Source: Alistipes sp. CAG:268
GTDB taxonomy: Bacteria; Bacteroidota; Bacteroidia; Bacteroidales; Rikenellaceae
NCBI GenBank assembly: GCA_000434235.1
Contig: FR892005.1
Span: forward strand, 19,451 to 32,092
DNA length: 12,642 nucleotides
Reading direction: 5' to 3'
Below, in pieces: positions 1 to 7,573 of this stretch. The translations under genes were made by a program, and so were the position numbers. The stretch's first letter is position 1; every line of letters begins with the position of its first letter. Below the pieces are notes generated by a model that saw only the letters and a program-made list of their open reading frames with translations, did not search any database and had not been told where the DNA came from.

Positions 1-161
1 CCCCAGCGCAGCAACGCCCGCGCCGCAATCCGGCGAAGCCCCGGACGCTCCGCATCCGCCGCATCCAGGCGGCGGCCGATACGCGCATGCAACGCCTCGA
101 AGGCCGCCTCGGAGAATTCATAAGGCATGCGCCGATCATTCGTTTCAAAAGGTTCGTTCAT
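1..161 (-). CDS. Small protein downstream of ECF sigma factor (partial)
   Basis: The reading frame opens with ATG at 161 and stays open to the left edge, giving 53 residues that begin MNEPFETNDRRMPYEFSEAA. The gene is cut by the window, so its length and C-terminus are unknown. Its start overlaps the sigma-factor stop as TGATG, which implies translational coupling and co-transcription. The visible part is charged, rich in Ala and Arg, and has no membrane segment. The pattern of MPY followed by a Phe/Glu-rich helix and an RIGRRL-like segment resembles the start of small Bacteroidota proteins encoded after ECF sigma factors, which often go on to a membrane helix. From position alone it could be an anti-sigma partner. 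That is inference, since no anti-sigma domain can be seen in 53 residues. Confidence 0.6.
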   Translation of the reverse strand, partial: MNEPFETNDRRMPYEFSEAAFEALHARIGRRLDAADAERPGLRRIAARALLRW

Positions 162-718
162 CACTCTTCCCTCAATATCTGTTTCAGTTTCTCCACGGCA
201 TGGTGGTAATTGACCCGCAGGGTCGGCTCGCGCTGCTGCAGAATGCGGGCAATCTCGGCATAGGAGAGCCCGTCGTAGTAGCGGAGGTTGAAGACCAGCC
301 GCTGGCGGAGCGGCAGATTCAGCACCGCCTGCTGGAACCGCACCAAAGCCTCCTCGGCCGCATCGCCGCACTCCTCCGACACCCGGTCGGCCAGTTCGCG
401 GCTCACATCGTCGAGCGAGGAGAAGAGGCCGCGCCGCCGACGGCGCAGCAGCGAAAGGGCCGTACGGGTGGCAATGCGGTAGAGCCAGACCCGCAGCTCG
501 GCCGCCCCGCCCCGAAAGGAGTCCAGGGCATCATAGGCCTTGACGAAGCTCTCCTGCACGACATCCTCGGCATCCTCGTGGACGACGACCAGCCGGCGCA
601 CGTGCCAGTACAACGGCCGGAGCCAGGCCCCGACAACCGCATCGAACGCCTCGCGCCGGACCGCCGGATCGTGCAGTCCGGCCAGAAGCCCATCCGATAT
701 TTGCCGACTTTCCGCCAT
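161..718 (-). CDS. ECF-family RNA polymerase sigma factor
   Basis: A 185-residue sigma-70 family protein of the extracytoplasmic-function type, which directs RNA polymerase to a small regulon. Region 2 spans about residues 24-93 and includes the acidic HEDAEDVVQESFVKAYDAL stretch and the WLYRIATRTAL helix. After a basic run (LLRRRRR) and a linker, region 4 covers about 128-181 with the helix-turn-helix LSYAEIARIL and a YHHAVEKLK recognition helix. There is no region 1 or 3, as expected for ECF factors. I chose ATG at 718 because the frame upstream offers only a TTG at 751, and a GGAAAG sequence lies just before this ATG. The gene is divergent from rplY across about 210 bp. The next gene overlaps its stop and may be its partner. 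Its target promoters cannot be told from the sequence. It is not adjacent to the SusC/SusD genes, and that SusC lacks the N-terminal signalling domain used in FecI/FecR-type control, so a link is unsupported. Confidence 0.92.
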   Translation of the reverse strand: MAESRQISDGLLAGLHDPAVRREAFDAVVGAWLRPLYWHVRRLVVVHEDAEDVVQESFVKAYDALDSFRGGAAELRVWLYRIATRTALSLLRRRRRGLFSSLDDVSRELADRVSEECGDAAEEALVRFQQAVLNLPLRQRLVFNLRYYDGLSYAEIARILQQREPTLRVNYHHAVEKLKQILREE

Positions 719-748
719 GCTTTCCGTATATAAGACGCCCCAAAGGTG

Positions 749-786
749 CAAAAGTTAAATCCCCGGTGGAAATTTTTCCGCACAAA
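749..786 (-). promoter_or_regulatory. Candidate promoter of the sigma-factor gene (weak)
   Basis: On the minus strand a TTTTTG run (783-788) is followed after 25 nt by TAACTTTTG (749-757), which resembles the Bacteroidota -33 TTTG / -7 TAnnTTTG promoter. Both the spacer and the inner spacing of the -7 box are longer than usual, so the match is poor. It would start transcription about 25-30 nt before the ATG at 718. Confidence 0.25.
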
Positions 787-808
787 AACGCAAAATCCGC
801 ATCCGATG

Positions 809-840
809 TTTTTCAGTCCGAATAATTTGGCTTATCTTTG
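809..840 (+). promoter_or_regulatory. Bacteroidota-type promoter of rplY-pth
   Basis: TATCTTTG at 833-840 is an exact match to the -7 consensus TAnnTTTG of the primary sigma factor in Bacteroidota. A T-rich -33 element (TTTT at 809-812, within TTTTTC) lies 20 nt upstream. Transcription would start near 847 and give a leader of about 80 nt before the rplY ATG. Confidence 0.7.
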
Positions 841-929
841 CCTCCCGAAAACAGGCGGAAATGGGATGCGGTCCGCAGAGGCCGCGTTGAGAACCGCCGG
901 TGGTAACACTTAACAAAAAACACAACATC

Positions 930-1502
930 ATGAAAACCATTTCGGTAAAAGCCACGGCACGTGCCGAGTTCGGCAAGAAGGCTGCCAAGGCAGTGCGTCG
1001 CGAGGGTCTGGTTCCCTGCGTTCTGTGCGGCAACGGCGAGACGGTCTCCTTCTCGGTAGACCCCCGCGAGATCAAGCCCCTGATCTACACCCCCAACTCC
1101 TACATCGTGGAGTTCGACTTCGACGGCAAGAAGGAGCAGGCCGTGCTCCGCGAGGCCCAGTTCCACCCCGTGCGTGAGGAGATCCTCCACCTGGATTTCT
1201 ACCGCATCGCCGAGGGCAAGCCCGTATCGATCGCCATCCCGGTACGCCTGACCGGTAACGCCGAGGGTGTGAAGGTCGGCGGCAAGCTCGTTCTGTCGGC
1301 CCGCAAGCTCACCGTGAGCGCCACGGTGGAGAACCTCCCCGACGAGATCGTCGTAGACGTGACGCCGCTGGGTGTGGGCAAGACGATCTTCGTGGGCGAC
1401 CTGAAGTTCGAGAACCTGAAGTTCGTGACGCCCGCTACGACGGCTGTCTGCGCCGTTCGCGTAACCCGCGCATCGCGTGGTGCCGAGGCCGCAGGAAAAT
1501 AG
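930..1502 (+). CDS. rplY: 50S ribosomal protein L25 / general stress protein Ctc
   Basis: A 190-residue protein of the long (Ctc/TL5) form of bacterial L25, which binds 5S rRNA in the large subunit. Residues about 1-92 form the L25 5S-binding domain, with the conserved RREGLVPCVL and LREAQFHPVREEILHLDFYRI stretches. Residues about 96-180 form the beta-rich TL5 C-terminal domain (VPVRLTGNAEGVKVGG-like, LPDEIVVDVTPLGVG, VGDLKF). The tail is short and Ala/Gly rich. The start is ATG at 930, where MKTISVKATARAEFGKK begins as expected for the family. A frame extension to GTG 900 exists, but it adds residues with no family counterpart. An A-rich run (911-929, AACAAAAAACACAACATC) precedes the ATG, the usual strong initiation context in this phylum. 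The pth gene follows after 12 nt, so the two are co-transcribed. Confidence 0.97.
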   Translation: MKTISVKATARAEFGKKAAKAVRREGLVPCVLCGNGETVSFSVDPREIKPLIYTPNSYIVEFDFDGKKEQAVLREAQFHPVREEILHLDFYRIAEGKPVSIAIPVRLTGNAEGVKVGGKLVLSARKLTVSATVENLPDEIVVDVTPLGVGKTIFVGDLKFENLKFVTPATTAVCAVRVTRASRGAEAAGK

Positions 1503-1514
1503 TCCCGACCGCGT

Positions 1515-2084
1515 ATGAAATACCTCATCGTTGGACTGGGGAACATCGGCGCCGAGTACGCCGACACCCGGCACAACATCGGTTTCAAAGTGTTGGACGC
1601 CCTCGCAGAGGCGTCCAACGCTGTTTTTACCACGGCCCGCTACGGCGATGTGGCCGAGGTGAAGTACAAGGGCCGCACGCTCGTCCTGCTCAAGCCCTCG
1701 ACCTACATGAATCTCTCGGGAAAGGCCGTGCGCTACTGGCTGGAGGCCGAGAAGATCGAGCGCGAGAACCTGCTGGTCATTTCGGACGACATTGCGCTGC
1801 CCTTCGGCACCCTGCGCCTGCGCCCGAAAGGAAGTGCCGGGGGCCACAACGGACTGAAGAACATCGCCGAACTGCTCGGCACCGAGGAGTATGCGCGCAT
1901 GCGTTTCGGCGTGGGCGGCGACTTTCCCAAGGGACACCAGGTCGAGTATGTACTGGGTGAATGGACCGACGAGCAGCGCCAGGCGATGCCCGAGCGGCTG
2001 AAGATCTTCGTCGATGCCATCCGTTCGTTCGCAACGGTCGGCTGCGCAATGACCATGAACTTCTTCAACTTCAACAAGAAATAA
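1515..2084 (+). CDS. pth: Peptidyl-tRNA hydrolase
   Basis: A 189-residue cytoplasmic esterase that releases tRNA from peptidyl-tRNA dropped by stalled ribosomes. It starts with [20 protein letters not shown]. Asn10 and the catalytic His20 sit at the same positions as in the E. coli enzyme. The YMNLSG motif (64-69) and the SDDIALP segment with Asp92 follow, the latter matching the aspartate that assists the histidine. The tRNA-contacting [11 protein letters not shown] block covers 106-116. Length is normal for the family. It lies 12 nt after rplY and ends at a strong terminator (2112-2143). In other Bacteroidota I recall an S4-domain gene directly after pth. Here the downstream position is taken by the convergent SusD gene, and the S4 gene sits at 7602-7991 on the other strand. 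Confidence 0.98.
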   Translation: MKYLIVGLGNIGAEYADTRHNIGFKVLDALAEASNAVFTTARYGDVAEVKYKGRTLVLLKPSTYMNLSGKAVRYWLEAEKIERENLLVISDDIALPFGTLRLRPKGSAGGHNGLKNIAELLGTEEYARMRFGVGGDFPKGHQVEYVLGEWTDEQRQAMPERLKIFVDAIRSFATVGCAMTMNFFNFNKK

Positions 2085-2085
2085 A

Positions 2086-2100
2086 ACCGCTCCGTGCGGT
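2086..2100 (+). other. Small hairpin just after pth stop
   Basis: ACCGC (2086-2090) and GCGGT (2096-2100) form a perfect 5-bp stem around a 5-nt loop, starting 2 nt after the pth stop codon. There is no T-run, so it is more likely to stabilise or fold the 3' end than to terminate. Confidence 0.4.
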
Positions 2101-2111
2101 ACAACGGGAAA

Positions 2112-2143
2112 GGGGATGCCTCGTATGGAGGCACCCCCTTTTT
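2112..2143 (+). terminator. Rho-independent terminator of rplY-pth
   Basis: GGGG-A-TGCCTC (2112-2122) pairs with GAGGCA-CCCC (2128-2137) around a GTATG loop, with one A/C irregularity, and is followed by TTTTT (2139-2143). On the opposite strand the stem is followed by only three Ts. It could therefore act weakly on the convergent susD transcript, but its orientation fits pth. Confidence 0.85.
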
Positions 2144-2264
2144 GCTCGCCCGCGCCGAGCCGGCCGGAACTGCGGCGGCCGAAAGCCTGCCCTCACGCAG
2201 AACCGGGACCGGCCGGGCAGGATCAGGCAGGCGGAATCGGGCCAGACCGGACGGCCGCACAGAG

Positions 2265-4070
2265 TCAGATCGCCGGGACGTCGGCGCGGTCCCACCAGAG
2301 GCGCGTGCCGCCGTTGTCACCGGCCACCTGCGCCGCCCCGGAGCTCTCCCCGACGAGCAGTTCGACGCCCCGCTGGCAGGCCGCCGTATTGGCATTGAGC
2401 TCCGTTTCGTTGTAGATCAGGCGCCGCGGCCCCTCGGCCGTGCTGATCAGCCCGCCGCTGTCGTTCTGCCCGATCGCAAAGAGCGCCGGGAAGCCCGTGC
2501 GCCGATAGTCGGCCCACGCCTCGGTCGAGAGCGGGAAGTTGGCGATCCACTTCTGCGTGATGATCCGTGCCAGCTTGTCCTGATCCGACGCACCTTCGTC
2601 CCACTTCACGCAGAGCGTATTGACCGGCTCACGGTTGTAGTCCGGGGTCGCCGGATCGACATAGGGAGCCTGCGTCGTCTCGCCGGCCAGGTAGGCGTCG
2701 ATCGTCGCATCGTCGGCCAGTGTCGCCCAGTCGTCGGGCAGGGACTGCTTGAACTCCGCATAGCCCTGCTCGGCATAGCTCTTCCGGTAGGCATACTGGT
2801 TGCGGATCGAGGTGCGCACACCCGTCTCATAGAGCGTCTGCACGCTCTGATCGGGAAGTTCGGGCCAGCGGAGCTTGGCCTCGGCACGCAGGAACCATCC
2901 CTCGGCCGCAAAGAGAATCGGCTGCGGCATGGTGAAGGTCCCGGCCCACCCCGAATAGTTGCTGTACATGTTCGGTTTGCCGCCGATGTTGCAGCCGGGA
3001 GGGATGCCGAGATAGGCCGTACCCTCGCGAAGCAGCACCGTCTGCCCGTCCTCCTCGAGCGTGAGGTAGTCGGCATCGGCATAGACCAGGAAGCCGTTGG
3101 CATTGCGCTTGTCCACCAGCTTGCCCTCGTCGTCCGTCTCCTGGAGCGGTTTGGCACCGCTGCGGACGATCGGCTGGGTATTCCGCGTGAAGTAGAGCCC
3201 CAGGCGCGGGTCTTCCAGCCCCTTGAGCATCGTCACGAGCGAAGCCCCGGCGCCGCAGTCGCCCCAGTTGAACATGAGCCACATCTCGTTCTCAAGTCCC
3301 TTGGAGATCAACACGTCCTCCGATTCGAGCACGCCGCCCGCGATGGCCTCCGAAGCGGTCTGTTTCGCGGTTGCCGGATCGACCTTCACCATCCGCAGGG
3401 CGATGCGCAGCTTCAGCTGGTTCGCCACACGGGTCCAGAGCGTCTGGTCGCCCCCGCACCAGATGTCGTTCGTTGCCGTGAGGTTCGTCTGTCCGGCGGC
3501 GAAACCCTCGAGGGCCGAGTCGAGGTCCTCGAGCATCCGGGCGTAAACCTCCTGCTGCGAGTCGTAGGCGAACGACGAGGGCTGGAAAGCGTCACCCGCC
3601 GTGGCGAAGACCGACGTGAAGGGGACCGGTCCATAGGCATCCGTGTAGTTGAGCAGGTTGTAGGTCTGCACGACGCGCATCATCGCCGCCACGTCGGCCT
3701 TGCCCGAGGCGTCGCACTGCTTGATGATCCGCCCGGTGTTGTTCACGATGTGCAGCATGAAGTTCTCGTGCATGCCGCCGCAGTGGCCCCGGTCGAGGTT
3801 GTAGCGCTGCGAGGGGAAGTTGCCGTTCGGACTGCCGAAGTAACCGCCGAAAAGGTCAATGTGCAGGTTGGTCCAGTACTGGAAAAGGTTCTGCTGGTCG
3901 GGGTAGCTGTACCTCATCGGCTCGAGGAACTGCGCCTCGAAGGGCAGGTCGTCGGGATTGACCTCGTAGGGATTGGTATTGAGCCGCTCGAAGTCGCCCG
4001 TGCACCCCCACGACAGCAGGGCGGGAAGTGCGAGCGGCAGGGTCCGTTTGAAAAGGTATCGAAGATTCAT
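2265..4070 (-). CDS. SusD/RagB-family nutrient-binding outer-membrane lipoprotein
   Basis: A 601-residue surface lipoprotein that forms the lid of a SusC/SusD importer and binds the substrate. A short signal peptide (MNLRYLFKRTLPLALPALL) ends in a lipobox with Cys23 (LSWGC). The mature start DFERLNTNPYEVNPDD is typical of the SusD-like group often annotated as 'nutrient-binding outer membrane lipoprotein' (SusD-like_2 type). Other family marks are the NYTDAYGPVPF helix region, the long TPR-like helical part (QLKLRIALRM), IITQKWIANFPLSTEAWADYRRTG and the C-terminal GGTRLWWD. It is at the long end of the family. Some extra length appears to lie around residues 450-520, between the EGWFLRAEAKLRWP helix and the IITQKW motif. 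It begins 13 nt after the SusC stop, so the two are one operon. No hydrolase, surface glycan-binding protein or regulator is adjacent, so the substrate (glycan, peptide or other) cannot be inferred. Confidence 0.95.
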   Translation of the reverse strand: MNLRYLFKRTLPLALPALLSWGCTGDFERLNTNPYEVNPDDLPFEAQFLEPMRYSYPDQQNLFQYWTNLHIDLFGGYFGSPNGNFPSQRYNLDRGHCGGMHENFMLHIVNNTGRIIKQCDASGKADVAAMMRVVQTYNLLNYTDAYGPVPFTSVFATAGDAFQPSSFAYDSQQEVYARMLEDLDSALEGFAAGQTNLTATNDIWCGGDQTLWTRVANQLKLRIALRMVKVDPATAKQTASEAIAGGVLESEDVLISKGLENEMWLMFNWGDCGAGASLVTMLKGLEDPRLGLYFTRNTQPIVRSGAKPLQETDDEGKLVDKRNANGFLVYADADYLTLEEDGQTVLLREGTAYLGIPPGCNIGGKPNMYSNYSGWAGTFTMPQPILFAAEGWFLRAEAKLRWPELPDQSVQTLYETGVRTSIRNQYAYRKSYAEQGYAEFKQSLPDDWATLADDATIDAYLAGETTQAPYVDPATPDYNREPVNTLCVKWDEGASDQDKLARIITQKWIANFPLSTEAWADYRRTGFPALFAIGQNDSGGLISTAEGPRRLIYNETELNANTAACQRGVELLVGESSGAAQVAGDNGGTRLWWDRADVPAI

Positions 4071-4083
4071 GGTCCGTCGTTTT

Positions 4084-7000
4084 TTAGAAGTTGAGTTTCA
4101 CGTTCACCCCGAAGCTGCGCGTCGTGGGGAGGTTGAAAATGTCGAAGCCCTGCACGCCGTTGCCCGTACCCATCGAGACGTCGGGGTCCATCGGGGCGTC
4201 CTTGTAGAAGAAGAAGAGGTTGCGCGCGATGAGCGAGAGGGTCAGGTTCTTCGCATCGCCGAACAGGTTGCGGAACGTATAGCCGAACGAGAGTTCGCGC
4301 AGGCGCACGTTCGTGGCATCGTAGACGTAGTCCTCGTTGTTGTACTGCGCGTTGTAGTTCAGCGCGCCCATCTCCTCGTAGTAGCCCTCCACGTTGGTAA
4401 AGCGCACCCCTTCGCGGAGCACGTAGCCCCGGTCGCGGGCCTCGGCCGAGCGTTTCGACACGCCCCAGGCGTCGAGCGCCGCCTCGGTCATCGACAGCAC
4501 CTTGCCGCCGATGCGCGCATCGATGAGCAGGCTCAGCGAGAAGTCCTTGTAGCGGAACGTGTTGCTCCAGCCCATATTCACCTTCGAGTTCATGTCGCCG
4601 ACATACTTCAGATCCGTGAGCCCCTCGCCCGAGAGGGCCGGAACCTCGTAGAGCACATTGCCCGCATCGTCGGTGATCTGCTTAACCTGCATTCGGCCCT
4701 CCTCGTCGCGCAGGATGTGGCGCACGTAGAGGTCGCCGAAGTGGCCGCCCTCCTTGAGGACGATCTGCGCACCGCCGAAGTTCTGGAGCGAAAGGCCGTC
4801 CTGCAGCCCCTCGACCAGCTCGATGATCTTGTTGTCGTTGTACGACAGGTTCAGGTCCGTGGACCACGAGAATTCGCTGCCGAAATCCTGCATCCATCCG
4901 AGCGATAGCTCGAAGCCTTCGTTCTGGACATTGCCCGCATTGACATACTGCTGGCGGTAACCCGTCCCCCACGGCGTGGTAATCGAGAAGAACTGGTTTC
5001 GGGTATTGGTCTTGTAATAAGTGGCCGTCACATGCAGGCGGTGTTGGAAGAACTCACCGTCGAATCCCGCCTCGAACGAGTGGGTCTTCTCGGGCTCCAG
5101 CACCCGGAACGGGGCGCGCTCGGGCGGCGTGATGGCCCCCTGGGCCCCCAGCGTGTAGAGCGGGTTGGTCATGTAGGCCGGCACGTCGTTGCCCACGATC
5201 GAGTAGGAGGCCCGGAACTTGAACAGATCGACCTGCTCGCCCATATCCACGAAGCGGTCGAGCAGCAGGCTGGCGCCGAACGACGGGTAGAAGAACGAGT
5301 AGCTGCGCGTGTAGGCCAGCGCCGACGACCAGTCGTTGCGCGCCGTAACGTCGAGGAACAGCCCCTCGCGGAAGCCGAACGTCGCCGTGGCGAAGAGCGA
5401 ATTGAGCCGCTTGCGCGTCAGCCCCTGCGAGGCCATGTTCGCATAGTAGTTCTCCGGGATGAAGAGGTTCGGGTACATCACGTTGCCGTTGGGTTTGCCG
5501 TCGGTCATCGAGAACTTCGTACCCTCGGCCCACAGCTCCACGTCGTTCGACTGCGTGCGGGTCATGCTCGCACCGGCCGTGGCCTGAAGCGAACAGTCGC
5601 CCCAGACGTGGTTGTACTGCACGAGCGCATCGGCATAGAGCTGCTCGCTGAAGTAGCGGTTGTCCTTCATGCGGCCCATCGGATAGCGGTTGGCCGTCGA
5701 AGAGGCGTAGTAGTTGTGCTTGAAGTTGTCGTCGGCCCGCTCGTAGCGCATGCGTCCCGTGACGGAGAGCCCCTCGATGATGTCGTAGCGCACCTGTCCG
5801 CCGAACTCATAGCGGTTGCGCTCCGAGATGGGTTTCTGGCGGTTGAGGATCCAGTAGGGGTTGTCGAACTGCTCGAGCGAGGTATTCACCCAGTTGTGGA
5901 CATTCGCGTTGAGGTTCGGGTCGTAGATCTCGTAATTGTCTCGGTAGTAGTTCCAGTCGCCGCCCCGCGGGAAGAGGTAGGCGCCCGTGAGCGGATTGAC
6001 GAGCCATCCGGCAGCCGGCTGGTTCGAGACGTGCTGATTGACGTACTTGGCCGAGAAATCGACCTTCACGTGGTCGCCGAACAGGTCGAAACCTACCTTC
6101 GAGTTGAGCGTGTGCTGCGCGTAGTCGTTCTCGGGGGTGATGCCCTCCGAGGTGATGTTCCCATAGGAGAAGTAGGCGCGGAGGTTCTCCGCACCGCCGT
6201 TGATCGACACCGAGTTGTTGGTCGTCCAGCCCGTGCGGAAGAACTCCTCTGCATAGTTCTTCGCCCGGCCGTCGAGCCGTGCACCCCAGCTGTAGGTGTT
6301 GTCGGCCGAACCGTAGGCGGTCTGGAATTCAGGCAGCGAGAGAGGCGTCTCGACGGTCGTGTTGCTCGAGATGCTCACCGAGATGCGCCCGGCCGTGGCC
6401 GACTTCGTGGTGATCATGATGGCGCCGTTGGCGGCGACCGCTCCGTAGAGCGCGGCGGCCGAGGCTCCCTTGAGCAGCGAGATCGAGGCGATGTCGTCGG
6501 GGTTGATCGTCGAGAGGGCGTCGCCGCCGTCTCGTTCGCCGCCGTAGTTGCTCTTCACCTGGTCCGTCGAGGTATTCATCATCAACGGCACGCCATCGAC
6601 CACCACCAGCGGCTGGTTCGATCCGCTGATCGACTTGTTGCCACGGAAGAGGATCTTCGACGAACCGCCGGCTCCGGTCGAGTTGGGGGTGATCTGCAGA
6701 CCCGCCGACTTGCCCTGCAGCGAGTTGATCATGTTGATCGACTTGATGTCGGCGACATCTTCGCCGCCGACCGTCTCGGCCGCATAGGTAAGCGTCTTCG
6801 ACTGACGCTTGATGCCCATGGCCGTCACGACGACGGCGTTCATGCGGGTGGAGGCCTCCTCAAGGCGTACGCGCACCTCGGTCTGGCCCTGCCAGGTGAC
6901 CGACTGCGGGTCGTAACCCACGTAGGAGACCTGGATGACATCTCCCGGGCGCAGCCCGTCGAGGAAGAACTCCCCGTCCACGTTGGTGGTGGCACCCCGC

Positions 7001-7173
7001 TGGGTCCCCACGACCACGGCGGTCGCCCCGACCAGCGGACCCGAGGCATCCGTCACGACACCCTTGCAGCTGCCCTCCTGCGCACGGGACGGCAGCGCCA
7101 GGGCTCCCTCCAGCAGGCAGGCTGCCGCAAACAGACAGCCGCCCCGGAGCATTTTCTTAGCGAATTTCCACAT
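4084..7173 (-). CDS. SusC/RagA-family TonB-linked outer-membrane transporter
   Basis: From the start chosen here the protein has 1029 residues. It is the TonB-dependent barrel that imports what its SusD partner captures. A basic, hydrophobic signal peptide (MWKFAKKMLRGGCLFAAACLL) ends near ALPSRAQ. A carboxypeptidase-regulatory-like beta domain follows (about 37-105; GVVTDASGPLVGATAVVVGT and YVGYDPQSV). Next come the TonB-box-like NAVVVTAMGIKRQSK segment and the plug (about 125-250; INMINSLQGKSAGLQI, FRGNKSISGSNQPLVVVDGVP). The rest is beta barrel, ending in Phe (FGVNVKLNF). There is no STN domain, so classical FecI/FecR-type signalling is not expected. The frame continues upstream to 7245 with another ATG at 7197. 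I chose ATG 7173 because it gives a clean signal peptide. The start context is A-rich (CTAAAAGTAG) and overlaps one arm of an inverted repeat whose other arm overlaps the promoter. SusD follows after 13 nt. Confidence 0.96.
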   Translation of the reverse strand: MWKFAKKMLRGGCLFAAACLLEGALALPSRAQEGSCKGVVTDASGPLVGATAVVVGTQRGATTNVDGEFFLDGLRPGDVIQVSYVGYDPQSVTWQGQTEVRVRLEEASTRMNAVVVTAMGIKRQSKTLTYAAETVGGEDVADIKSINMINSLQGKSAGLQITPNSTGAGGSSKILFRGNKSISGSNQPLVVVDGVPLMMNTSTDQVKSNYGGERDGGDALSTINPDDIASISLLKGASAAALYGAVAANGAIMITTKSATAGRISVSISSNTTVETPLSLPEFQTAYGSADNTYSWGARLDGRAKNYAEEFFRTGWTTNNSVSINGGAENLRAYFSYGNITSEGITPENDYAQHTLNSKVGFDLFGDHVKVDFSAKYVNQHVSNQPAAGWLVNPLTGAYLFPRGGDWNYYRDNYEIYDPNLNANVHNWVNTSLEQFDNPYWILNRQKPISERNRYEFGGQVRYDIIEGLSVTGRMRYERADDNFKHNYYASSTANRYPMGRMKDNRYFSEQLYADALVQYNHVWGDCSLQATAGASMTRTQSNDVELWAEGTKFSMTDGKPNGNVMYPNLFIPENYYANMASQGLTRKRLNSLFATATFGFREGLFLDVTARNDWSSALAYTRSYSFFYPSFGASLLLDRFVDMGEQVDLFKFRASYSIVGNDVPAYMTNPLYTLGAQGAITPPERAPFRVLEPEKTHSFEAGFDGEFFQHRLHVTATYYKTNTRNQFFSITTPWGTGYRQQYVNAGNVQNEGFELSLGWMQDFGSEFSWSTDLNLSYNDNKIIELVEGLQDGLSLQNFGGAQIVLKEGGHFGDLYVRHILRDEEGRMQVKQITDDAGNVLYEVPALSGEGLTDLKYVGDMNSKVNMGWSNTFRYKDFSLSLLIDARIGGKVLSMTEAALDAWGVSKRSAEARDRGYVLREGVRFTNVEGYYEEMGALNYNAQYNNEDYVYDATNVRLRELSFGYTFRNLFGDAKNLTLSLIARNLFFFYKDAPMDPDVSMGTGNGVQGFDIFNLPTTRSFGVNVKLNF

Positions 7174-7178
7174 AGATA

Positions 7179-7271
7179 CTACTTTTAGGTTGAACATCAG
7201 ATCGGCCGCAGCAAGGTTTCCGACCGGCTCGGCGGAGGAGTGCATCCCCTGCGACCGTACTCTAAAAGTAG
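7179..7271. repeat. Perfect 10-bp inverted repeat spanning susC leader
   Basis: CTACTTTTAG (7179-7188) and its exact reverse complement CTAAAAGTAG (7262-7271) flank 73 bp. The right arm contains the -7 element of the susC promoter. The left arm is the A-rich translation start region 5 nt before the susC ATG. The arms could be recombination sites for an invertible segment or paired protein-binding sites, or the match could be chance in AT-rich sequence. If the segment flipped, both the promoter core and the start context would be kept and only the leader between them would change. Confidence 0.6.
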
Positions 7272-7293
7272 CTATTTACCGTCTCCCGGCAAA
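7263..7293 (-). promoter_or_regulatory. Promoter of the susC-susD operon
   Basis: On the minus strand, TTTG (7290-7293, within a TTTTTG run) is followed by a 19-nt spacer and TACTTTTA (7263-7270). This matches -33 TTTG / -7 TAnnTTTG at all positions but the last. Transcription would begin near 7256, giving a leader of about 80 nt before ATG 7173. Confidence 0.65.
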
Positions 7294-7526
7294 AAGCGCA
7301 ACAATGAGCCATTCAGGCACTTGAGTGCGCAAAACGCAGCGTTTCGGAACAGATGTGCGGCCGCTGCGGATACCGTCCCGGCCGCCGCCGACCACCCGCC
7401 GGTCCCCTTGCAGGCCGAAGGCCGCGACGGCAGCGCCGCAGGCCGGATCCGCAGCCCGGCCGCCGCGAACCGGAACGGCACATCCCGCCGGCCCGCCGGC
7501 TGCGTGAATAGGTCCCTGCAGCGCAC
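7294..7526. other. Gene-free GC-rich spacer upstream of the susC promoter
   Basis: About 230 bp between the terminator of the cell-wall unit and the susC promoter holds no convincing gene. The open frames on both strands are low-complexity Pro/Arg/Ala strings. It contains a GC-rich inverted repeat (GGCCGG 7441-7446 / CCGGCC 7456-7461) and a tandem CCCGCCGG pair (7484-7499). It may hold regulator-binding sites for susC, but none can be named. Confidence 0.5.
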
Positions 7527-7573
7527 AAAAAAAAAGTCCCGTGCCGGGCCGCACAGGGCGGTTCGGGCACGGG
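7527..7573 (-). terminator. Strong rho-independent terminator of the mraY-murD-ftsW-S4 unit
   Basis: On the minus strand a long stem (arms 7566-7573 and 7538-7545, CCCGTGCC/GGCACGGG, with an inner CCGC/GCGG stem at 7558-7561 and 7549-7552) is followed by nine Ts (7527-7535). It begins 29 nt after the S4-gene stop codon and insulates susC from the cell-wall genes. Confidence 0.92.

Noticed and set aside
813..1937. 374-codon open frame on the minus strand across rplY and pth
   Set aside because: It runs through the rplY promoter and antisense to two highly conserved genes, and its His/Leu/Gly-rich product has no family features.
2094..4094. 666-codon open frame on the plus strand opposite SusD
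   Set aside because: It mirrors the SusD gene in GC-rich sequence. The product is Arg/Val/Gly/His low-complexity with no recognisable domain, while the minus-strand frame has a clear lipobox and SusD motifs.
161..7173. Regulation of SusC by the ECF sigma factor in a FecI/FecR-type circuit
   Set aside because: The sigma gene is separated from SusC by the rplY-pth unit, no FecR-like gene is visible, and SusC has no STN domain.
5032..7188. 718-codon open frame on the plus strand opposite SusC
   Set aside because: It is an antisense shadow caused by high-GC third codon positions. The minus strand encodes an unmistakable SusC with signal peptide, plug and barrel end.
7179..7271. A classical on/off invertible promoter for susC
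   Set aside because: The -33 element lies outside the repeats and the -7 box is within one arm, so flipping would not remove the promoter. The repeat is kept only as a candidate invertible leader or binding site pair.
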